33,218 nt of DNA, taken from Spirochaetia bacterium. Lineage in GTDB: Bacteria; Spirochaetota; Spirochaetia; Sphaerochaetales; Sphaerochaetaceae. The translations under genes and the position numbers were made by a program. The notes beneath the pieces were generated by a model. The model was not told where the DNA came from. It saw only the letters and a program-made list of their open reading frames with translations, and searched no databases. The DNA lies in NCBI GenBank assembly GCA_022482625.1, contig JAKVOU010000002.1, positions 1 to 33,218 of the forward strand, written 5' to 3'. The number at the start of each line of letters is the position of its first letter. Position 1 is the stretch's first letter. Shown here one piece after another: positions 16,763-25,025 of the stretch.

Positions 16763-16779
16763 AACTATTTACTTTTTAT
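16763..16779. repeat. Split hairpin, far side of the IS110 element
   Basis: AACTATTTACTTTTTAT completes the inverted repeat begun at 15318. On the minus strand the preceding bases are AAGGAGGAGTG (about 16780-16790), a ribosome-binding-site-like stretch with no gene after it. Confidence 0.8.
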
Positions 16780-16800
16780 CACTCCTCCTTGATATGTTGC

Positions 16801-16818
16801 AGTTAGCTAATGCTAACT
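16801..16818. promoter_or_regulatory. DtxR/IdeR-like palindrome, predicted metal-responsive operator
   Basis: AGTTAGC-TAAT-GCTAACT is a perfect inverted repeat of 7-bp arms. It resembles the core of iron boxes bound by DtxR/IdeR-type repressors (TTAGGTTAGSCTAACCTAA). Before the IS110 insertion it lay about 75 bp upstream of the S-component start, so it probably controlled the ECF-ABC operon. Likeness to the box is by eye only. Confidence 0.5.
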
Positions 16819-16834
16819 TAATGTGTTTTTATAA

Positions 16835-16852
16835 GGATGCCAAGAGGCATCC
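16835..16852 (-). terminator. Hairpin after the araC-like gene, possible terminator
   Basis: GGATGCC-AAGA-GGCATCC is a perfect 7-bp stem. On the minus strand it is followed by TTATAAAAA, so there is no good U-run. It lies about 130 nt after the stop of the AraC-like gene. Between it and that stop nothing else was recognised. Confidence 0.4.
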
Positions 16853-16979
16853 CGACTGTACCATATGGTATTTGAAGTCTTCTTTCTGCTCCATTTGGTC
16901 TTTTTTGTACCGTTTGGACAATTTTTTGTTTGCGAGATTCATTTGTGATGGTCAGATCGTAGGAGACCAAAAAAGTCAT

Positions 16980-17852
16980 TCAAATGGCTTGTTGCCTACT
17001 GTGCTGCTGTTTGCTTAGATATTCTCTTGGACAGACTCCTTTATATTTCCTGAAGGTCTTTGTAAAGTAGCTGGCATCATGGAAACCTACATTGTAGGCT
17101 ACATCGATGATGGAGAATGAAGTAGTGGCAAATTGTTCACAGGCACATTCGATCCTGTATGCATTGAGATAGTCTATAGGTGGCCTTCCTGTCATCTGTT
17201 TGAAGAAGGTACAGAAATATTTGCTGTCCATGCCAGCCAATTCTGCCAAGGTGGCGAGTGTCAATTGATCACTGTAATTCTCTTCAATGAATTGAAGGAC
17301 TTTCTTGAATTTTCCCAGTTTTCTTGCTGCAATTAATTTCGTCATTTTTTGTTCTGTATAGAATTTTTTCCTTATTATCAGCCCGAAGATTGTATAGAGG
17401 CTGCCTAAGGCTAGGAATTCATAGCCTTCCCTTCGGTGGGACATTGCTTGGAACAAAAGGTCTACGGAGTGTTGGAAATCTTCATCAATAGGCAATTCTG
17501 TCCATACCTGCCGTTCCTTGCTGAGGAATTCTCCTATCTTTGCAGTACAGGCATTTGTGTCTTTTTGCAGGAGCCGAAGGTCAAAGACCAGGCATTCATA
17601 GCAGCAACCGAGGGGATGTCCGCTATGTAAGCAGCCTCCAGGAACATACAATAATGTTCCTGGTTCAAGCATATGCTCGGTATTGTCTATGATTATTTTC
17701 AATTTGCCTGACAATACACGTATGAATTCGCTTTCCGGATGCCAATGGAGTATCATCCTGTAACGGGGATGCTCTTTTGTTAAAAAATAATATGCCATGG
17801 GAAATGCCAGTGTCCCATGTTGCCGTTGTTCCTTGTAAGACAAATAGCGCAT
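16980..17852 (-). CDS. AraC-family regulator with cupin sensor, divergent from fucI
   Basis: This 290-residue regulator has an N-terminal cupin domain (about 25-100), with HWHPESEFIRVLSGKLKI and PGTLLYVPGGCLHSG giving the beta-barrel pattern of sugar-sensing AraC proteins. The C-terminal AraC-type DNA-binding domain (about 190-285) has LATLAELAGMDSKYFCTFFK and IDVAYNVGFHDASYFTKTFRK. It is transcribed away from fucI and shares a 108-bp promoter region with it, which suggests control of fucI by L-fucose or a derivative. The organisation is like RhaS/RhaR or XylR regulators, but the ligand is inferred only from the neighbour. Confidence 0.87.
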   Translation of the reverse strand: MRYLSYKEQRQHGTLAFPMAYYFLTKEHPRYRMILHWHPESEFIRVLSGKLKIIIDNTEHMLEPGTLLYVPGGCLHSGHPLGCCYECLVFDLRLLQKDTNACTAKIGEFLSKERQVWTELPIDEDFQHSVDLLFQAMSHRREGYEFLALGSLYTIFGLIIRKKFYTEQKMTKLIAARKLGKFKKVLQFIEENYSDQLTLATLAELAGMDSKYFCTFFKQMTGRPPIDYLNAYRIECACEQFATTSFSIIDVAYNVGFHDASYFTKTFRKYKGVCPREYLSKQQHSRQQAI

Positions 17853-17878
17853 TATGATTCCTTCTGGAAAATCTGAAT

Positions 17879-17909
17879 ATTATACTATTCTTTCCCAACT
17901 ATACATCAA
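17879..17909 (-). promoter_or_regulatory. Promoter of the araC-like gene
   Basis: On the minus strand, TTGATG (17909-17904) and TATAAT (17884-17879) are separated by 19 bp. The -10 box is perfect; the spacing is slightly long. Confidence 0.5.
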
Positions 17910-17921
17910 GATTGTGGGAAA
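17891..17921. repeat. Inverted repeat between araC-like gene and fucI
   Basis: TTTCCCA (17891-17897) and TGGGAAA (17915-17921) are perfect inverted copies 17 bp apart. The left half lies within the araC promoter spacer and the right half overlaps the possible fucI promoter. It is a candidate shared operator. Confidence 0.4.
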
Positions 17922-17941
17922 AATAAAGAGTATCGTAAAAT
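17912..17941 (+). promoter_or_regulatory. Possible fucI promoter
   Basis: TTGTGG (17912-17917) and TAAAAT (17936-17941) are 18 bp apart. The resulting leader would be only about 12 nt, barely covering GGAGGA, so this is tentative. Confidence 0.35.
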
Positions 17942-17960
17942 AAGATCGGAGGAATATGCT

Positions 17961-19757
17961 ATGAATGAACAACGAATGATAGGGGGACATCCCACTATAG
18001 GTATCAGACCGATAATTGATGCTAGGATTGGGTTCCTCAATGTAAGAGGTTCCTTGGAGAAACAGACAATGCAGATGGCGCAGTCCGCTGCAGCCCTATT
18101 CAGGGATAACCTTAGGTATTCTGACGGGACAGCGGTAAAGGTTGTCATCAGTGATACGACAATCGGAAGAGTAGCTGAGGCTGCACGGTGTGCAGAGCAG
18201 TTCCGTAGGGAAGGTGTTTCCATTACCCTTTCTGTTACGCCTTGCTGGTGCTATGGTTCAGAGACAATGGACATGGATAAGCATACGATCAAAGGTGTAT
18301 GGGGGCTCAATGCAACCGAACGTCCCGGTGCTGTCTATCTTGCCTGTGTACTTGCTGCGCATGCCCAGAAAGGCCTTCCGGCTTTCGGCATCTATGGCAA
18401 GGATGTACAGGAAGCTGATGATGCGACGATTCCTGATGATGTGAGGGAAAAACTGCTTCGATTCGGAAGAGCGGCAGTGGCAGCAGCTTCCATGCGCGGT
18501 GCTTCTTTCCTGCAGATAGGGTCCCAGTGCATGGGCATAGCAGGAAGTGCCATCAACCAGGATTTCTTTGAAGAATACTTGGGCATGAGAGTAGAATCTG
18601 TAGATGAGGTTGAGATCCTCCGTCGGATGAAAGAACACATCTATGATGAGAAGGAAGTTAAGCGGGCAATTGCCTGGGCATGGAAAAACTGTCCCATCGG
18701 ATTCAACAAGAATCCAAAGGAAGTACAGCGCAGTGAGGCAGAAACGAAGGAAGAATTCGAATTCGTTGTCAAGATGGCTGTCATCGTCAAGGATTTGATG
18801 AACGGTAACCCGAATCTTCCCAAAGGGCGGGAAGAGGAAATGCTCGGCCATAATGCCATTGCTGCGGGATTCCAGGGACAACGTCAATGGACTGACCATT
18901 ATCCTGATTGTGATTTCGGTGAAGCCATCCTCAATACGACCTTTGATTGGAACGGTACAAGGGAGCCTTATATACTTGCTACTGAAAATGATACGCTTAA
19001 CGGTGTCAGCATGTTGTTCATGAAGTTGCTGACGCATAGGGCACAGATGTTCAGTGATGTGAGGACATACTGGAGTGAGGCTTCGGTCCGCAAGGCCACC
19101 GGCTACCAGCTGGAAGGGAAAGCCAAGGAAAACGGTGGATTCCTGCATCTGATCAATTCCGGAGCAACTGCCCTTGATGCCTGCGGACTATGTACCGACG
19201 AGAAAGGTGAGCCGGTGATGAAACGATGGTATGAGGTGACCGAAGAAGACCAGAAGAAGATGCTTGGCGCAACGACTTGGTGTGAGGCGGACAACGGCTA
19301 CTTCCGTGGAGGTGGTTTTTCATCCAGGTTCCTTACCGAAGCGCAGATGCCTGCGACGATGATCAGGCTCAATTTGATCAAGGGACTGGGACCTGTGCTG
19401 CAGATTGCCGAAGGATGGACCGTAAAGTTGCCCAGGGAAGTCAGTGAATCCCTGTGGAAGCGTACAGACTATACATGGCCGTGTACATGGTTTACACCTC
19501 GCTGTGATGGCAAGGACGGTCCGTTCAAGAGTGCCTATGACGTAATGAACAATTGGGGTGCCAACCATGGAGCTATAAGCTATGGGCACATCGGTGCTGA
19601 TCTCATAACCCTTTGCTCAATACTGCGTATTCCTGTCTGTATGCATAATGTTCCACAGGAGGATATCTTCCGTCCTGCCTGTTGGAATGCCTTTGGTATG
19701 GACAAGGAAGGCCAGGACTACAGGGCGTGCTTGAATTATGGCCCTTTATATAAATAA
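17961..19757 (+). CDS. fucI: L-fucose isomerase FucI
   Basis: FucI interconverts L-fucose and L-fuculose (also D-arabinose and D-ribulose) with Mn2+ in the cytoplasm. The 598-residue protein closely follows E. coli FucI (591 residues). The metal and catalytic residues are present: Glu342 in ATENDTLNG, Asp366 in FSDVRTYWS and His536 in NWGANHG, equivalent to E. coli Glu337, Asp361 and His528. The C terminus is the typical [20 protein letters not shown] lies about 8 nt before the ATG. It appears to be a single-gene unit ending at a strong terminator (19781-19824). No fucK, fucA or fucP is in the window, so the pathway must be completed elsewhere. Confidence 0.95.
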   Translation: MNEQRMIGGHPTIGIRPIIDARIGFLNVRGSLEKQTMQMAQSAAALFRDNLRYSDGTAVKVVISDTTIGRVAEAARCAEQFRREGVSITLSVTPCWCYGSETMDMDKHTIKGVWGLNATERPGAVYLACVLAAHAQKGLPAFGIYGKDVQEADDATIPDDVREKLLRFGRAAVAAASMRGASFLQIGSQCMGIAGSAINQDFFEEYLGMRVESVDEVEILRRMKEHIYDEKEVKRAIAWAWKNCPIGFNKNPKEVQRSEAETKEEFEFVVKMAVIVKDLMNGNPNLPKGREEEMLGHNAIAAGFQGQRQWTDHYPDCDFGEAILNTTFDWNGTREPYILATENDTLNGVSMLFMKLLTHRAQMFSDVRTYWSEASVRKATGYQLEGKAKENGGFLHLINSGATALDACGLCTDEKGEPVMKRWYEVTEEDQKKMLGATTWCEADNGYFRGGGFSSRFLTEAQMPATMIRLNLIKGLGPVLQIAEGWTVKLPREVSESLWKRTDYTWPCTWFTPRCDGKDGPFKSAYDVMNNWGANHGAISYGHIGADLITLCSILRIPVCMHNVPQEDIFRPACWNAFGMDKEGQDYRACLNYGPLYK

Positions 19758-19780
19758 ATAAGAATATATCGATTGAATAA

Positions 19781-19824
19781 AACTGACGGAATCATATACA
19801 ATGTGATTCCGTCAGTTGTTTTTT
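19781..19824 (+). terminator. Strong intrinsic terminator of fucI
   Basis: A perfect 14-bp stem (AACTGACGGAATCA, 19781-19794, with its complement at 19804-19817) and a 9-nt loop are followed by GTTTTTT. Confidence 0.9.
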
Positions 19825-20065
19825 GGAGTTTTCATTTTACTGTTGCAGTATCTTGCTTTTTTTTGTTTGGAAGTTTGTTTCGGGAGTACTTTTCTATTCC
19901 ATTTCTTATTTTTCTGACAACAATCTGATTAAATTATATAAAATTTACTAAAATTGGAATTTGTTAATATGTCTATTAGTGGCCATATAAAAATGTAATT
20001 GCATAAATTTGTCAGATTTTTAGGATAAAAATCATTTTTAATTATATAAAATTTAAATTTTATAA

Positions 20066-20109
20066 TAAAAATCAAAAAAAAATTGACATAATACGATTTC
20101 GGGTATAAT
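20066..20109 (+). promoter_or_regulatory. tctC promoter with A-rich upstream element
   Basis: TAAAAATCAAAAAAAAATTG (20066-20085) leads into TTGACA (20083-20088). TATAAT is at 20104-20109, 15 bp away, which is short. The A-rich block plus TTGACATA recurs almost unchanged at 21326-21350. Confidence 0.6.
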
Positions 20110-20111
20110 CT

Positions 20112-20133
20112 ACTTCTAGAAATAGTTCTAAGT
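20112..20133. promoter_or_regulatory. Operator-like dyad after the tctC -10 box
   Basis: TAGAA-ATAG-TTCTA (20117-20130) sits within a wider imperfect dyad with outer arms ACTT and AAGT. It covers the expected transcription start, the usual place for a repressor site. No regulator gene is adjacent. Confidence 0.4.
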
Positions 20134-20150
20134 CAAAAGGGAGCATTCCA

Positions 20151-21134
20151 ATGAAAAAACATTTTCTCGCGGTAATAGCGGCAGGCCTTATGCTTATGCC
20201 TCTATTTGCAAATGGTGAAGGAGAACAATCTGCAAAAGCGTCTTCTTCGGACAAGTGGCCATCACAGACAATTGATATTGTAGTTCCGTTCTCTGCAGGG
20301 GGAAATTCTGATTACAATACTCGTACGATAGCCAAGTATCTGAAAGATGAATTGGGACAGTCCATCGTCGTTTCAAATGTCAGTGGCAGTGGTGGCACGA
20401 TTGGAGCTTCGCAGGTACTGCATGCAAAGTCTGATGGATATACCATCCTTTGCACACAGCTTTCAATGAACATGGCACAGGTTACCGGCATGGTGGATTA
20501 TGGGTTTGCTGATTTCGGCGGCGGATGTGTATTCTCAAGAAGTGCCGATGAAGTACTGGTAGTCCGTGGTGATTCAAAGTGGAACACCTTCGATGATTTT
20601 GTTGCTGATGCAAAAGCCAATCCTGGCAAGCTTAAACTTGCTGCCAATACAGGTGCTTCAACACAGTGGATTGCAGTCGCAATGCTGAATGCAGGTATTC
20701 CTCTCAATGTTGTAAGTTCCGGCGGGTCAGGAGAAAGGCTGCAGTTGGTTCTCGGCAAGCATGTTGATATGGTTCCTCTTCCGTTGACGATGGTATCAGA
20801 TTATGTTGCCAAAGGTGAATTGAAGATCCTTGCAACTGATAGCCCGAAACGTGGAGAGCTGATTCCTGATGTCCCGACATTGCAGGAAAAGGGTGTGGCC
20901 TGTGCTTACTACTATGATAATACCTTCCTGTTCCCCAAGGGGACTGACCAGGCTATCGTTGATAAGTTCTCCAAGGCTTGTGAGAAGGTCATTACAACAA
21001 ACGAAGCTTATCGCAAGGAAATAGCTGCCTACAAGCAGGTTCCGACTTATATGGATCCTTCGGCAACTGCTGAGAGCTATAAGACTCAATTGGCTTCATT
21101 GATGAAAATCAAAGATCAGCTTATTGGTAAATAA
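20151..21134 (+). CDS. tctC: TTT-family substrate-binding protein TctC, predicted for aldarate
   Basis: This 327-residue periplasmic binding protein belongs to a tripartite tricarboxylate transporter. The signal peptide is MKKHFLAVIAAGLMLMPLFA, followed by NGEGEQ, a cleavage style common in spirochaetes. The mature part has the TctC/Bug pattern: WPSQTIDIVVPFSAGGNSDYNTRTIA near the start, VSNVSGSGGTIGA, the DGYTIL segment and IPDVPTLQEKG. Bug proteins bind carboxylated molecules by water-mediated contacts. The linked glucarate dehydratases, with no citrate genes nearby, suggest glucarate or galactarate as the ligand (inference). Two hairpins follow it before tctB, allowing more TctC than membrane subunits. 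Confidence 0.88.
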   Translation: MKKHFLAVIAAGLMLMPLFANGEGEQSAKASSSDKWPSQTIDIVVPFSAGGNSDYNTRTIAKYLKDELGQSIVVSNVSGSGGTIGASQVLHAKSDGYTILCTQLSMNMAQVTGMVDYGFADFGGGCVFSRSADEVLVVRGDSKWNTFDDFVADAKANPGKLKLAANTGASTQWIAVAMLNAGIPLNVVSSGGSGERLQLVLGKHVDMVPLPLTMVSDYVAKGELKILATDSPKRGELIPDVPTLQEKGVACAYYYDNTFLFPKGTDQAIVDKFSKACEKVITTNEAYRKEIAAYKQVPTYMDPSATAESYKTQLASLMKIKDQLIGK

Positions 21135-21147
21135 GCAGAACATCTAT

Positions 21148-21176
21148 AGCGGTCGTGCTTTTCTGAGTTGACCGCT
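21148..21176 (+). terminator. Hairpin after tctC
   Basis: AGCGGTC (21148-21154) pairs with GACCGCT (21170-21176) around a 15-nt loop. It is followed by a T/G-rich stretch rather than a clean T-run. Confidence 0.4.
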
Positions 21177-21193
21177 GTAGTTGTCTGTTTTGG

Positions 21194-21239
21194 ATTACAG
21201 CTTTTTGGATGTGTATAGATCTGGAAAGCTGTAATTTTC
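21194..21239 (+). terminator. Terminator-like hairpin between tctC and tctB
   Basis: ATTACAGCTTT (21194-21204) and AAAGCTGTAAT (21225-21235) form a perfect 11-bp stem followed by TTTTC. It probably ends most tctC transcripts. Confidence 0.6.
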
Positions 21240-21325
21240 TATCAGAGGAATTTACGGGTTGGATGTATTTTATATTTGTTTATTATATTTTCAACTAGTA
21301 TTTTAAAAAACACTATTTATATTAT

Positions 21326-21370
21326 TAAAAATCAAAAAAAAGTTGACATATTGATGTTTTGAAGTTACGC
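21326..21370 (+). promoter_or_regulatory. Second copy of the A-rich TTGACATA element, possible tctB promoter
   Basis: TAAAAATCAAAAAAAAGTTG (21326-21345) continues as ACATA and differs at one of 25 positions from the tctC upstream element. TTGACA lies at 21343-21348. No good -10 box follows (TACGCT at 17 bp). The gap 21135-21597 otherwise holds only the two hairpins and no convincing gene. Confidence 0.4.
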
Positions 21371-21597
21371 TGTATTGAAAGCAAATGGTCATCATGTAAT
21401 TGTGTCAATATCTATATTTTGTTTTGCATTTCTGTATCATTTGGGAGTATTTGCTCAAATGAGGAACTAGTAGGAAGAATTGATTTCAATCTACCTGCTG
21501 CAAGTGGCATTTTGTCTAGGATAAAAAGAAAACTAAATTGGTGTGGGCAGTCACAGTCACTATCAGAGACTGTAAGCATTCAATGGGAGATATGTGT

Positions 21598-22122
21598 ATG
21601 AAGGGAAAATATAAAGGGTTGGCAGTAGGGATCATCTTTTTGGTCGTTTCTTTGCTATACATTATCGGTGCAATAAACATAAGGACATTTACACCATTTG
21701 GCCATACCGGATTGAATTCAAAGTCAATTCCCCAGACCTTGGGAATATGTATGGCAGTTTTAAGCATTGTAAAGATTGTCAAGGAAGTGAAACTTTTATC
21801 CGTATCTACGGTTCCTGACGATGGGAAAAAGAGTGTGGAATATGTTACGCTCTTTGGAAAAAAGGTTCCGAAAATTGCCTATGCTCTTGTCCTGACGGTA
21901 GGGCTTATTGCACTTTATATAATTTTTTATCGTCCCATAGGATTCCTTTTATCCTCTATTCTTTTTTTGGTTGCGTTGACATTATTCCTTTGTCCTGTAG
22001 AAAAAAGAACTAAAAAGTTGATTTTGTTTGTCATTGTTTTTTCAATCTTATTTTCATGGTTGGTCTATTTTATATTCACAACATATTTCTCAATGGTTCT
22101 GCCCAAGGGCATACTTTTCTAG
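21598..22122 (+). CDS. tctB: TTT-family small membrane subunit TctB
   Basis: This 174-residue protein has four hydrophobic segments (about 7-27, 40-62, 88-108 and 112-165 including the last pair), typical of TctB, the small integral subunit of TTT importers. The ATG at 21598 was chosen because GGGAGA (21585-21590) is 7 nt upstream and the protein then begins MKGKYKGLAVG, just before the first membrane segment. A longer frame from 21538 lacks a binding site. tctA follows after 13 nt. TctB sequences are poorly conserved, so the call rests on topology and on its place between tctC and tctA. Confidence 0.85.
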   Translation: MKGKYKGLAVGIIFLVVSLLYIIGAINIRTFTPFGHTGLNSKSIPQTLGICMAVLSIVKIVKEVKLLSVSTVPDDGKKSVEYVTLFGKKVPKIAYALVLTVGLIALYIIFYRPIGFLLSSILFLVALTLFLCPVEKRTKKLILFVIVFSILFSWLVYFIFTTYFSMVLPKGILF

Positions 22123-22135
22123 GGGGTAACATAAA

Positions 22136-23647
22136 ATGTTGACAGCTGGTTTAATATCGATTCTGTCGAATCCGATGTGCATAGTGGTCATATTCGTCGG
22201 AGTCGTAATGGGCATCATTTTTGGTGCTATTCCCGGATTGACTTGTGTTGCCTGCCTTTCCATGTTCCTGCCTGTGACCTATGTTATGTCTGATGTTATG
22301 GGCCTGTCCATGTTGACTGGTATTTATATTGGAGCTACTTCCGGTGGCTTGGTTTCAGCTATTCTGCTTAACATCCCCGGAACTCCTTCTTCCATAGCAA
22401 CTTGTTTTGACGGGCGTCCGATGGCAATGAAAGGTGAAGCAGGTAAGGCTTTGGGAACTGGAGTACTCAGTTCACTTATAGGTACAATTATCGGTGTCAT
22501 GGCAATGATTCTCATTGCACCGACTCTGGCCAAGCTTACCATTCAATTCGGACCTTGGGAGTATTTTGCAGTAACGGTCCTTGCTTTGACACTCATAGCT
22601 TCCCTTTGTGGTGACTCAGTCCTTGTCGGTGTAATAAGTGCATTGCTGGGAATGATGTTTGCTACAGTAGGATTGGCTCCGATTGACAGTGCTCATCGTT
22701 TTACTTTCGGTTCTTTGAATTTGACGTCAGGTTTTAGCCTTTTGCCTGTATTGGTCGGATTATATGCAATCAGTGAGGTGATGAAGGCTGCAATCAAAAG
22801 AGCAGAAAAAGCTGATATTGTCTCTGATTTCAAGATCAAGGGTTTCGGATTATCCTTGAAAGAGGCAAAGAGCCAGCTCGGCAACTGGATTCGTTCCAGT
22901 TTGATCGGATTGGGCGTCGGAATCCTACCGGGCATCGGTGGTTCTTCGGCAAATATCATTGCTTATTCAGTAGCAAAGAACAGTTCCAAGCATCCTGAGA
23001 AATATGGTACTGGTATCATTGACGGTGTTTGTGCAACTGAAAGTTCAAATAATGCCAGCATCGGAGGAGCCATGATTCCTCTCCTTACCCTAGGTATTCC
23101 AGGTGATGGCTCTACTGCTATTCTCCTTGGTGGATTCATGTTGCATGGCCTGACACCGGGACCTATGCTATTCCAGACAGATGGTGCGACCATGTATGGC
23201 ATCTTTGCTTCAATGATATTGGCAGCAATCATGATGGCTGTGGTTATGTATTTCGGTATGAGAGGGTTTGTAAAAATCCTCAAGGTTCCTCCTTATTTAC
23301 TTTACCCGGTTATTGTCGTGCTTTGTTTTGTCGGTGCATTTGCAATCAACAATAGAGTATTTGATGTGCTCTGCCTGTTGTTATTCGGTGTGCTTGGCTT
23401 TGCAATGAGAAGCTTGGATGTACCACTGCCACCGTTTATCCTTGGGTTTATTTTGGAAAATGCATTTGAGACCAATCTGCGCAGAGGATTGCAGTATGCA
23501 AATGGTAATTTCTTTGAGATTTTCCAAAGACCAATTGCTGTCGGATTGCTGGCATTTTCCATTATATTCCTTGTTGTAACCTTGGTTCGTGGAAATAAAA
23601 AGAAAGCAAAGGCATGTACGGTCGAAACCGGTTGTGATGCTTGTTAA
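22136..23647 (+). CDS. tctA: TTT-family large membrane subunit TctA
   Basis: This 503-residue protein is the main translocation subunit of the TTT importer, with about 11-12 membrane helices. The two signature stretches of the family are clear: GAIPGLTCVACLSMFLPVTY near residue 30, and PGIGGSSANIIAYSVAKNSSKHPEKYG leading to ATESSNNASIGGAMIPLLTLGIPGDGSTA and LTPGPMLF (about 260-345). The duplicated Gly-Pro motifs shape the ion and substrate path. It ends 31 nt before the first glucarate dehydratase gene, which ties the transporter to aldarate breakdown. Confidence 0.93.
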   Translation: MLTAGLISILSNPMCIVVIFVGVVMGIIFGAIPGLTCVACLSMFLPVTYVMSDVMGLSMLTGIYIGATSGGLVSAILLNIPGTPSSIATCFDGRPMAMKGEAGKALGTGVLSSLIGTIIGVMAMILIAPTLAKLTIQFGPWEYFAVTVLALTLIASLCGDSVLVGVISALLGMMFATVGLAPIDSAHRFTFGSLNLTSGFSLLPVLVGLYAISEVMKAAIKRAEKADIVSDFKIKGFGLSLKEAKSQLGNWIRSSLIGLGVGILPGIGGSSANIIAYSVAKNSSKHPEKYGTGIIDGVCATESSNNASIGGAMIPLLTLGIPGDGSTAILLGGFMLHGLTPGPMLFQTDGATMYGIFASMILAAIMMAVVMYFGMRGFVKILKVPPYLLYPVIVVLCFVGAFAINNRVFDVLCLLLFGVLGFAMRSLDVPLPPFILGFILENAFETNLRRGLQYANGNFFEIFQRPIAVGLLAFSIIFLVVTLVRGNKKKAKACTVETGCDAC

Positions 23648-23678
23648 TGGTAATAAGATTTAGAGAGAGGAAGAAAAA

Positions 23679-25010
23679 ATGTTCAATACTCCAAAAGTAA
23701 CTGATATGAAGGTAATTCCCGTTGCTGGATATGACAGTATGCTACTGTCTCTCAGTGGGGCACATTATCCATATTTTACAAGAAACATCGTAATTTTGAC
23801 TGATGACAGCGGTCATACCGGAATCGGCGAAGTACACGGTGGAAAGAGAATCACCCAAAGTCTTCAGGCCTGTGTGCCTGAAGTGGTTGGCAAACCGATC
23901 GGAGCCTATAGGAATATCATCAGCAAGCTGCGAAGGATACACGACTGTGGTTGCAAGGACAGCGATGGATTGCAGAATTTGGATTTGTGCAAACTTGCTG
24001 ATGTCGTACACTTTGAAACAGCTATTGAATGTGCTCTCTTGGACTTGATGGGGCAGTTCATGGATGTCCCCGTATGTGAACTTCTGGGTGATGGCAAACA
24101 AAGAGATGATGTAGTCGTATTGGGATATCTTTTCTATCAGGCAGATTCCAAGAAAACTGATTTGCCATATATCCATGAGAAAAAATGCGGAAATCCTTGG
24201 TTTGATGTCAGAAGAAATACGTATATGACCAGTGACTCGATAGTAGAACAAGCCCAGGCCTTGCAAGAATACTATGGTTTCAAGGATTTTAAGCTGAAGG
24301 GTGGAGTTTTTTCTGGTGAAGAAGAAATGGAAGCTGTCGAAAAATTGGCCAAGACTTTTCCCGATGCAAGAATCAATATCGATCCCAATGGGGCTTGGAA
24401 GCTGGAACAGGCAATTGATCTCTGTAAGGGCAGTTCGCTTACCTATGCTGAAGATCCCTGCGGTACTGAATGCGGCTATTCAGGCAGAGAAACAATGGCA
24501 GAATTCAAGGAAGCGACAGGAATTCCGACGGCTACCAATATGATTGCTACGGATTGGAGACAATTCAAGCATGCAATTGTAGAAAAGTCAGTTGATATCG
24601 TACTTGCAGATCCTCATTTCTGGCTGATGTCCGGTTCTGTCAGGATTGCACAGGTTCTGAACGATTGGAAGCTTACCTGGGGATGCCATTCCAACAATCA
24701 TTTTGATGTTTCCTTGGCAATATTTGCCCAGTGTGCCGCTGCCTGTCCTGGTAACATCACAGCTATGGATACACACTGGATTTGGCAGGATGGACAGTAC
24801 CTGACTAAAAATCCGTATCAGATAAAAGAAGGTAAGATCCATATTCCTGATGCTCCTGGTCTTGGACTTGATATAGACATGGATGCAATCATGAAGGCGA
24901 ATGAACTGTATGAAAGTCTGTCATTTGCAGATCGGAATGATGCCTTGGGTATGCAATATCTTATACCTGGTTGGAAATTTGATTCCAAGCTGCCTTGCCT
25001 CGTGCGATAA
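23679..25010 (+). CDS. Glucarate dehydratase paralogue, diverged (GudX-like)
   Basis: This enolase-superfamily enzyme of the glucarate dehydratase group has 443 residues. All catalytic groups are present: Lys205/Lys207 (FKLKGG), metal ligands Asp235, Glu258 and Asn287, and Asp311 with His337 ([10 protein letters not shown]). The substrate-contact region has drifted. The position of E. coli GudD Asn27 is Ser24 and that of Thr103 is Asn100, while His29 and Tyr148/Phe150 are kept. The stretch usually read as DLRTTIHVVTGIEA is DLCKLADVVHFETAIEC here. Such changes suggest another diacid or a helper role like E. coli GudX. It is the first dehydratase of the TTT operon. GAGGAAG precedes the ATG. Confidence 0.85.
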   Translation: MFNTPKVTDMKVIPVAGYDSMLLSLSGAHYPYFTRNIVILTDDSGHTGIGEVHGGKRITQSLQACVPEVVGKPIGAYRNIISKLRRIHDCGCKDSDGLQNLDLCKLADVVHFETAIECALLDLMGQFMDVPVCELLGDGKQRDDVVVLGYLFYQADSKKTDLPYIHEKKCGNPWFDVRRNTYMTSDSIVEQAQALQEYYGFKDFKLKGGVFSGEEEMEAVEKLAKTFPDARINIDPNGAWKLEQAIDLCKGSSLTYAEDPCGTECGYSGRETMAEFKEATGIPTATNMIATDWRQFKHAIVEKSVDIVLADPHFWLMSGSVRIAQVLNDWKLTWGCHSNNHFDVSLAIFAQCAAACPGNITAMDTHWIWQDGQYLTKNPYQIKEGKIHIPDAPGLGLDIDMDAIMKANELYESLSFADRNDALGMQYLIPGWKFDSKLPCLVR

Positions 25011-25025
25011 GGATATATCCTTTTT
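25009..25025 (+). terminator. Small hairpin after the first dehydratase, weak terminator
   Basis: AAGGA-TATA-TCCTT followed by TTT overlaps the stop codon. The 5-bp stem is weak. The rest of the 226-nt gap to gudD is AT-rich and shows no clear promoter. Confidence 0.25.

Larger units (their letters stand above)
15349..16768 (-). mobile_element. IS110-family insertion sequence, 1420 bp
   Basis: The ends are defined by a shared AACTAT at 15343-15348 and 16763-16768. Removing one copy plus the element rebuilds a 42-bp inverted repeat. IS110 elements lack terminal inverted repeats and target duplications, which fits. The transposase is on the minus strand, with a long non-coding left end (about 230 nt) and a short right end (about 40 nt). 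That matches the IS110 group, whose bridge RNA lies upstream of the transposase. The coding part is clearly richer in G+C than the surrounding DNA. The exact boundary could shift within the shared AACTAT. Confidence 0.85.
19825..20150. other. AT-rich leader region of the TTT transporter operon
   Basis: There is no gene here. The region is strongly AT-rich, with A-tracts that could act as an UP element, and contains the tctC promoter and operator-like dyad annotated separately. Confidence 0.6.

Noticed and set aside
17885-17900. CTTTCCCAAC near fucI resembling the IS4-like terminal repeat
   Set aside because: The similarity covers about 9 bases only and no second end or element is present; it is better explained by the local TTTCCCA/TGGGAAA repeat.
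21359-21601. 80-codon frame between tctC and tctB
   Set aside because: It starts inside the promoter-like element, has no ribosome binding site and ends across the tctB start; Cys-rich but without a family pattern.
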